Of a DNA stretch of 64,000 nucleotides, positions 22,701-31,700 are shown piece after piece. Origin of the DNA: Nageia nagi (taxonomy: Eukaryota; Pinophyta). Below the pieces are notes generated by a model, which saw only the letters and a list, made by a program, of their open reading frames with translations, ran no database searches and was not told the origin of the DNA. The first letter of the stretch is position 1; each line of letters begins with the position of its first letter. The position numbers were made by a program, and so were the translations under genes. The DNA is taken from positions 167,276,001 to 167,340,000 of the forward strand of contig JBITNC010000001.1 of NCBI GenBank assembly GCA_050084985.1. Direction: 5' to 3'.

Positions 22701-25700
22701 AGTATTCATGCTTAAATTTAAGATATATATACTTCTTAAAACACAGCATACAAACTATAACAAAAACAGCAGAAATATCAACCAGAAATAACACAAGTTT
22801 AATGTGGAAAACCCTGCTGTAAGCAGGGAAAAATCACAGGACAAATGGCAGATTCAATCTTTATTAATCTCGAACTTTTCACTTTTCTCACACTATCAAC
22901 TTTTAAGGTCTCATTCCCTCTTTATAGAAAACCATGTAGCCGATCTTTAGATAGCGTCTATTAATAGAACATTTATTTACAAAGCGTCTAATAATAGAAC
23001 AACAGTACATCTAGTAATAGAACAACAATACATCTAATAATAGAACAGATGTACATCTATTAGTAGAACAATGATACGTTTAATAATAGAACAACAGTTC
23101 ATCTATTAATAGAAAAACAATACATATATTAATAGAACAACATGCACTACCCTACTGTGGAACATTGAAGATCTGTATATTGATTTCACCTCCTAACAAT
23201 ACATACATACACAAACGCACAAGAAACTGAAGTTTTTCAAACTTACTTGATCAAAGTATATGTAGTTGCAGCCCAAAGCATCAACAAACTCATGACTATC
23301 TAGCAATTTTGTTGGGCCATTGATACTGTCCGTAAATCTCAGCATCAAAGTTTTGCATTACCACTATGAAGGCTCTTATGCGCACGATCTCCAACATTGC
23401 AATCCAATACCTGGAAAGAGAGCAAAATTAGGTGTCTACAGATCGTACTATTATTTACAAGTAAATCTAGCTAAATTATTAATCCCTATGTTCATTAACT
23501 GACTATCCATGTGATAAGACTAGAGCCAATAAAATTAGAGATATATGTGTGGTTATGCAAGGGTCATAGGACTTTTCATAAAATATTTACCATGCAGCCT
23601 ACGTTGGAAACAAAATTCTTAATCTGCTTCCTAAGATGTTGATATGGATTGTAAGAGCTCCCTTAATCATCAAGGAAGCAGTGGTAATTCATCTTAATGG
23701 ACCTGTACTATCGAGACAATTGGCCTAGCATTACCTTTTGTGTCTTTCTTCTAAATTTTCTTTCTTCTATTCATAGACGATTGTACCCAGATCGTCAATT
23801 TTTGTGTGTCAACTAGAGTGGCTTACTCCATTTGCACTTGGTTGATGCTTGTGGTTCTGTTTGTGGCAATACTAGTCATTATGGTCTCCAGACCTGCGCC
23901 AAAAACACATTGATGTTGTGTTTTGTTGGTTTGTAGATCTTCAGCAAATTGCTCCCTTTCACTACATTTGCAGTACAAGGTTGTTGAACGGCCATTCACA
24001 TCAGTTTATGTTGTCACCTCACTAGTTGTCAACCATACCAAGAATTTCTAAAGCATCAATTGTATTCACCTCAGTTGGCAGAACTACTTGGTTGTGTTTT
24101 GCCTTCAGTGTTAGATGTGCATTCTACTTGCAGAAGTTGCTTTTTTAGGACAGTTGGCATTGTAGGGTTCAATAGGAGTCATTTCTTTTAAGAATAAGCC
24201 TACGCACCTGAACATCCTTGGCCATCTTTGTGCTTGCACTAGTTTTATTCTTGCTTCTATGTTCTTTTCCTGGTTATAGGCTTTTTCATATAATGTGGGG
24301 GTAGAATTTACAATTCTAACCTTTACTTTTGCAATAAACCTTCTGTGAACCATCTCCTTTTCATTGAATGAATTGAAGCCTTTTTTATTTTACCAATTAA
24401 TTCCTTTATACATTGGTTAAATGCACTGACTGAAGGATACTTTCTTTATGTTGAATTATAAACTTTTGCATTATTTTCTTACCCTAGTCAACTACAACTA
24501 GCATCTTTCAATGTCGTTTGACATGACTCAAGTACATTCGCTTCATTTATCTATCTATCAATGATTAATATGGTTTCACAATTATTGCGATTGTTGACCA
24601 GGTCTTGGTAGTTGTCACCTGTGAATATATGCAACTTCTCTTGGTCTATAGGTGATGTCAAATTTGCCATGAAATCAAGTAGTTGTCACTTTGCCCCTTT
24701 TTTTATCCAATGGGTCTAATCTAATTTCTGTTTAACTAAGGTGGAGCGACATCAAATCAAATAGATCGCTTAATCCATTCGTAGAGTGCACCATCCATCC
24801 TGATATGTGGAGAAGCAACATGAAATGTAGAAACAAGGAGCAAGAGGTTTCCAGTTAGCAATGTAGCCTGTATCCATTAAAAATTTTATTTGTTCTTGGT
24901 GTTTCTATCTTATATAATATGTGTGGAGTTAAAAACATATTTCTTTAACATGCCTTCTTTGTACTTGTGATGCACCATTAGCTATGAGTTTCCTCTAATC
25001 TTTTTTACTGGTTATTATTTGTCATATTTGTGTTAATAATTAATTTAAATGCTTATGAGTTACTTTATTTCATTTCTTTCAAGCTATTTATCACTCCAGA
25101 CTACTAATTTTTTTTATCATCTGTTCATGAGATATAGAGATGGTAATCATAATTGCTGTATCTGCATTAAACAAATTGCCAAAGGTTCAGAAACTGGCTA
25201 TTGCTTATTGGTTTTTCAACAATTTCAAGTGTTGGACACTATTTTGATTGTCTGGTTAATAGTATACAAATTCAGCGAATATTCATGAATTTTCCTGCCA
25301 CCTGTATTTTCCTCAAAAATTCGCTAGATTCACCGGATTTAAGTGATGAATTTTGCTTTCGAATAGACATCCAAAATTCGTCAAATAGATTGCAAATTCG
25401 CCAAAAAAATGCCAGTCAAAGGGTTGGTTGATCGTTTTTTTAGAAATCGGAAAATTCACAAATATTTGTTGAATATACATTCAAAATCCGGCAAATTCGG
25501 CACAAATTCATGGCAAGACAGAAACAACAGGGAATGAAGGGAGAAACCCAAATTTTATTTCTCATTTCGCTCATTTGTCATGTGGAAGTTTGGGAGGAGG
25601 GAGTGAAGTTGAGGGAGCATTCTTGCAACCTTGGAGGTTGATTTCGTGACTTGGAGGTTGCATTTGTCCATCAACTATGATCATTTGTGGCTTTGTCCAC

Positions 25701-28700
25701 TTTGGGAGAATTGAGAAAATTATTGAGGTTTAATTTCAGATTTTCTCACTTTCTTACCTAAATCAGGATGCCTAAAGAGTCGGATAAATTTTGTCAATAT
25801 CTAACACCACTAGAAGGCATTCTAGGTTGTTCAACGAAGCTAAAATGTAATCGTTGTGGAAAGGAATTCACTGGAACGATTAGTAGTTCAAAATCCATAT
25901 TTCCTATCAACCAAGGAGAGATGTGGAAAGTTGCCCAAGTGCAAGTCCAAATCTTGCACTAGAGACAACCAGAGCCCTAGAAGCTGTAGCAAGGAAAAGG
26001 ATTAAGAAGGTTGCTTTTCAAATGGAGCTGTAGATGAATTCTTCAAGTGCTGCAAGTGGAAGTCAAGCTTATGTTAGTGCTTCTTTTCGACCTAGTGGAA
26101 CTCGAATCTCTTCCTACTTTGTGCCACGAAAACATGAATGAGAAGAAGCATATAGATTTGATGGTCTCCAAATGGTATATTATGAAGGACTATAGATCAC
26201 CACCACCAGGATCCCATTTTGGCGATCGATGTTCGATGTAGTTTGTGCGATTGGGGCTAGGTACAAGGTCCCCACTCATTCAGATTTGTAGGGGCCTCTT
26301 ATGTAGGATCTCAAGCAAGAGTGCTTGGATAGGTACATTAAAATTTAGTTGTTATATTTTAAAGATTTCTTCTTCACTTGTATTTTTTACTTTTAATTGC
26401 ATTTTTGTAGATTTGTATTTGGTATTTAGTAATTACTAATTTAGTATTTACTACTATTTAGTAATTTACTATTTAGTATTTTAATTTTTAGTTATTTTGC
26501 TTTTTGTTTTGTTTTATTCAAACTGTCTAAAGAGTCTTGAAAGCTAACAGGTTGCACCATACCATCTGACAAGTGGATAGATATAAAGGCTAGAAACCTA
26601 ATTAATTTCTCTGTGTATTGTTTATGGGGTTCAATATTCATCAGATCCATTGATGCATCTGCACATACAAAGGATGCAATTTTGCTATGTGACCTATTAG
26701 ACCAGTTTGTGCAGGAGCTGAGCATGGAGCACGTTGTCTAGGTGGTCACGGACAACATTGCCAACTATGTTGCAACCAAGAGGATGCTTATGGACAAGTG
26801 TCCCTCCATTGTCTAGACTCCATGTGCTTGCCATTTCATTGATCTTCTTTTGGAGGATATAGGCAGATTGGATTGGCTGAGAGAGGTGGTTGATCAAGCA
26901 AGCTCAATCATGAAGTTCATTTATAGTAAAAGCACCATTCTTAGCATGATGAGGGGATTCACCAACAGGAGGGAGTTGTTGCACCTAAGAGTCACACGAT
27001 TTGCCTCCAACTTCATCTCCCTTTAGCCAATGCAGAGGTGCATGCTTGAGCTCTAGACAATGTTTGTTTCTAGAGAGTGGAATGCTTCTCCCATGAGCAT
27101 GAGGTTAGAGGGCCAAGTGGTGGTTGCTTTGATAGCCAAGCAAGACTTTTGGATGGGGATTATAGATATTTGTGCGGCAAATGTGTCACTTGTTGTCATC
27201 CTTCACTTAGTTGATGGAGATAGGCCTGCTATGAGCTACCTGTATGAGGCCATGGATAAGCCCAAGGAGGCCATCAAGAAATGGTATGAGGGCCACCCTG
27301 AGGATGATAACGAGTTTGGTGACAAGTACATCATCTTTTGGGAAATCATTGATAAAAATGGAACAACATACTCCATCCTATTCATGGACTAGGGGTCATC
27401 CTGAACCCTAGCATATATTTTGCACCAAACTCCTAGTACATGATTGATCATGAGGTTAGGCAACAAAGTGCATATCCACTATGGAGAGTGATCCCATCAT
27501 TCATGCCCAACTCTTCAATCATCTTGAGAAGTACAAGAATTCACAAGACTTATTTGGATATGGTGTTGCTAAAGTGTCACGGTTTTTGCTTGCTGTAGGT
27601 GAGTAAAGTTCATTTGTTTTTTGTAGTTTATAACTTTACACATTTAGGCTTTTACCAATTTAATTTTTTCTGATTTGATTTGTATTTTAGAATTGTAGTG
27701 GATGCATTTTGGGTATGAGACACTCGAGTTGCAAAAATTAGCCATTTGCATCCTCAATCAAACATATAGTGCTTCAAGATGTGAACATAATTGGAACACC
27801 TTTGAAAAAATTCACTTCAAGAAGCATAACATGTTAGAAATTTGATTCATTTCAATTTTAATTCTTCTTAGCTTTCAAGATTCAATGGACAATTCTTACT
27901 AGTTCTCACTATGGCGAAATTCATTTAGTATTATTAGGTTGACGACATAATGCTTAAATGATATTGTTTATGTCTATGTCAACTTGCGATTGTTAGTGAG
28001 GCAAATGCAAAAGAAGGATGTGTTTTGCCCGCACAACACACCCCAAAATACAAGATTTTGGGGACCCTATTTTTGTAAAGGCAATGAGGTTAATTGCGTG
28101 GATAATGGTCTCGGGTGATAGGGCAATTGATTCTGAGCAATGTAAAAGATGATATCAATGAGTGATGCATGGAGATTACCTGTTGAAGTCTCTGAAGTGA
28201 TTCAGAGCATTCAGTGACCAGTTTTGGAGCCAAGGAACCAAGATTTGAGTGACACCAAAGTACAAGATTTTTTGAGTCTTGGGAAGGCCTATGGAGATGG
28301 GGTTATTTTTGAAGTTTGCCAGAGTAGATAGTTGAAGATGCCAAGCTGTGAAAGATGAGGAAACAAGCATATTCAAACTTGGAACTTCTTAGAAAAAGTC
28401 GAAATTGCAAAATCTATGACAAGGGGGACTTTTGGAGCTTTCATGATATCAAAGCTAGGAAAAATGCACCTAAGGAAGATTCCATCAAGTTCAAAGTTTG
28501 CCATAGTAGGATTTAGAGGACATGATTCAATGAAGGACCCCATTTTAGGCACCTTTAGGCTTGTAAATGTTGAAATTCGACCAAGTTTACTCCCTTCAAA
28601 GTCTAGGTGTAGTTTTCAAGGGTTTGAGGGCATCAAAGGCTAAAAAATGGCACCTAAGGAGAAATGGCGTGCAATGGATCGAATTTTGATCAAATTTTCG

Positions 28701-31700
28701 AAGACACCAAGTTATGAAGGGTCAAAAATTGAACATGTTTGGTCTTTGAACTTTTCGAAATTGACCAAAATTGCAAAGTCTAGAGGGAGGCAAATATTTT
28801 TGGGGTTTGTCATCATCAAATCTTGAAAAATGTGTGCCTAGAGCAAGGTTGGCCCATTTTGACCTTCACGAAATCGAAGTTTGAAAGCATAAAGAGGTGA
28901 AGGGCAAGGAATAAGGCATGTTTGGTCTTGGAAGTTTGCAATTTGGACCAAAGACACTCCAAGGAGAGCTAGGTGCATGTTTTTGAAGTTTGAGATCATC
29001 AAACAACGAAAACTAGCGCCTAGGCATGGAATAGACCAAATTTGACATTTTTTGAATGTGAAATTTGAAAACAAGAAGTTGTGAAGGGTCAAATTCTGTT
29101 CAAATTTGCTCTTGAAGGTTCATAAAAAAGATCAAAATTGCTCCAAGGGGATCTAGGTGCACATTTGAGGGTTTGAAGACATCAAAGAGGAAAAAATGGC
29201 GCCTAGCCCAATTGCACTCAAAAATGTTGAAATTTTTATTTAGGCAAATCAAAATTTGGGCACAAGGGTATTGCGAAAGATCAAAAATCAAATGCTTCTT
29301 GACTTGGAGGTTTTGAAATTGCACCAAAATTAAAGCTTCCAAACCTAGGCACAAGATTTGAGGGTTTGATGCCACCAAAGGCCAAAAACGTGTGCCTAGA
29401 GCATGAAAACACCAATTTGACTAAAATTTTGAATTGGTTTTTGAAGATAAATGCACATGGAGGGTTAAAATTCATGCATGTTTGACTTTGAAATTTTGCA
29501 AAATGACCAAGGCATGCGCTTCTCAAGCCTAAGCGCACATTTCAAGGCTTTGCCATCATCAAAAGGAAAACAATGGTGCCTAAGGTGGAGATAAGCTAAA
29601 TTTTGACCAAAAATTAAAATTTCATTTCAAGACATGGAAGTGTGCACAATCAAATTTCAAGTATTTTGGCTAGAGGAATCTTCAAGATGATTTGACTAAA
29701 ATTTCAAATTGGTTTTTGAAGATACATGTGCATGGAGGGTCAAAATTCATGCATGTTTGCCTTTGAAATTTTGCAAAATGATCAAGGAATGCGCCTTTCA
29801 AGCCTAGGTGCACATTTCAAGGCTTTGCCATCATCAAAAGGAAAACAATGGCACCTAAGGTGGAGATAGGCTCAATTTTGACCAAAAATTGAAATTTCAT
29901 TTGAAGACATGGGAGTGTGCACAATCAAATTTCAAGCATTTTGGCTAGAAGAATCTTCAAAATGGCTCAAAATTGCATCTCCTAAGGCTAGACACATTTT
30001 TTTGAAGTTTGCATCATCAAAGACAAAAAATGTGCGCTTAGGAGGAAAATGGGTCCATTTTGGTCAAAATCTCATTTGACATCACGAGGGTATGCACAAT
30101 GAAATTTCACACATGTTGGTCCAAGAAGTGCTCAAAAATGACAAAAAATGCTCATTGTACACCTAGGTGTAGATTCTTGAGCTTTGGCAACATCAAACAT
30201 GAAAAAAACATGCCTAGGGTGAGAAAGACCTAACTAGCATGCAAAATGCACCAAGGGAAGTGATCATATGAGGCTAACTAGCATGCAAAACACAATAAAA
30301 GCACACTTGAGCACCAAAACTTGAGCATTTGAACAACAAACTTGAGCATTTGAGCACCAAACTTAAGCATTTTGAGCAAACTTGAGCACCACACTTGGGC
30401 ACTAAACCTAATGTTACATCAAAATGCTCAAAATCTGAAAATTGATTCCAAGCCCTAAAATCCCTCAAATCAAATCCTAAATACCTTCAAGATCCATTGC
30501 CTATCCATCCATGGCCTTATTGGATCCATTCGGAAACTTTTCAAATTTTTTCCAAAATTGCCCCCTTCATTTTCGAGAATTTAAACCAAAAATCCATTTT
30601 TTTTGAAAAATCCTCACCGAATTGCTTCAAAGTTTTCCAAGAACACCGAAATGTAGATTGAATCCATATTTGAGGAAAAATGGCACTTGTTTATGGTGGA
30701 GGAGATCCAAAACAGCCTCAAGATTTTGAAGATCCGTTGAAGAAGGCTCAATTTCAGTGTATATAGCATGTGGTTAAAATAAGGAGTTTTTGCTCCTACC
30801 ACTTGAAATGTAATTTTGTTTTTAACTTTGCATTTCAATTTCATTTAGGTTAGAATTAGGGCAACACTCGGTTGCCCTCTCAAAAAAAGTCTATAAATAG
30901 ATCCTAGGGGGTCTCATTTGTGGCAAAAATGTTCAAGTATGAAAAAAGATTATATTTAGCGAAAATTGAAATTTTTTGTAGAAGGGGAGCAATTTATGTA
31001 TTATTGCATAACTCTTTTATGAAGCTAATACAAGTGGCTAAATATTGATTCAAAGTGGATTCATCATCGATTGGAGTCGTGATTTGATCTTTAAGAGCTT
31101 TTTGTGACGATTTGAATATTTTCATGCTTCTCTTTGAAAACTCATGAGCTTTAGGAGAATTTGTTGAAAATATTTTAAAGTATTTGAATCGTTCCAAATC
31201 GTTGCTAATCCATAACTTGCATGTTTAAATGTTAAGTATTCTGAATTGACTTTCTTTTATGACATCTAATTAGATTTCTCATTCAAAACCAATCTATTTG
31301 CTTGTTTTTCGCTAAGTTCTTTTGATTGTCGATCAATCCCATTTATGGAATTCTGAAAATCAGCTTTTCTTTGTGCTCTTCTTTGAAATTATTCGGACAA
31401 TAGTGTCATTTATTTCAAAGCTTAATGAATTGAATGAGATTTCCTAACCGATTTCAAAGCTTAATGAATTGAATGAGATTTCCTAACCGATCTGAAAGAA
31501 AGATAACTTAGACAATGCTACATTGTGGTGTTCTTCTTTGAAATCTAGCCAAGTATTGCCTCATTCTCAAACTCTTTTTTGCTTTACTTTTCACTTTCTT
31601 TAAAAATTTAAAACAACCTTCGCGCTTCATACATAAACACCTCGATCCCTAAAAACAAACATGAGTTAACATCCATTTCTTCTATTACACCACTAATCTG

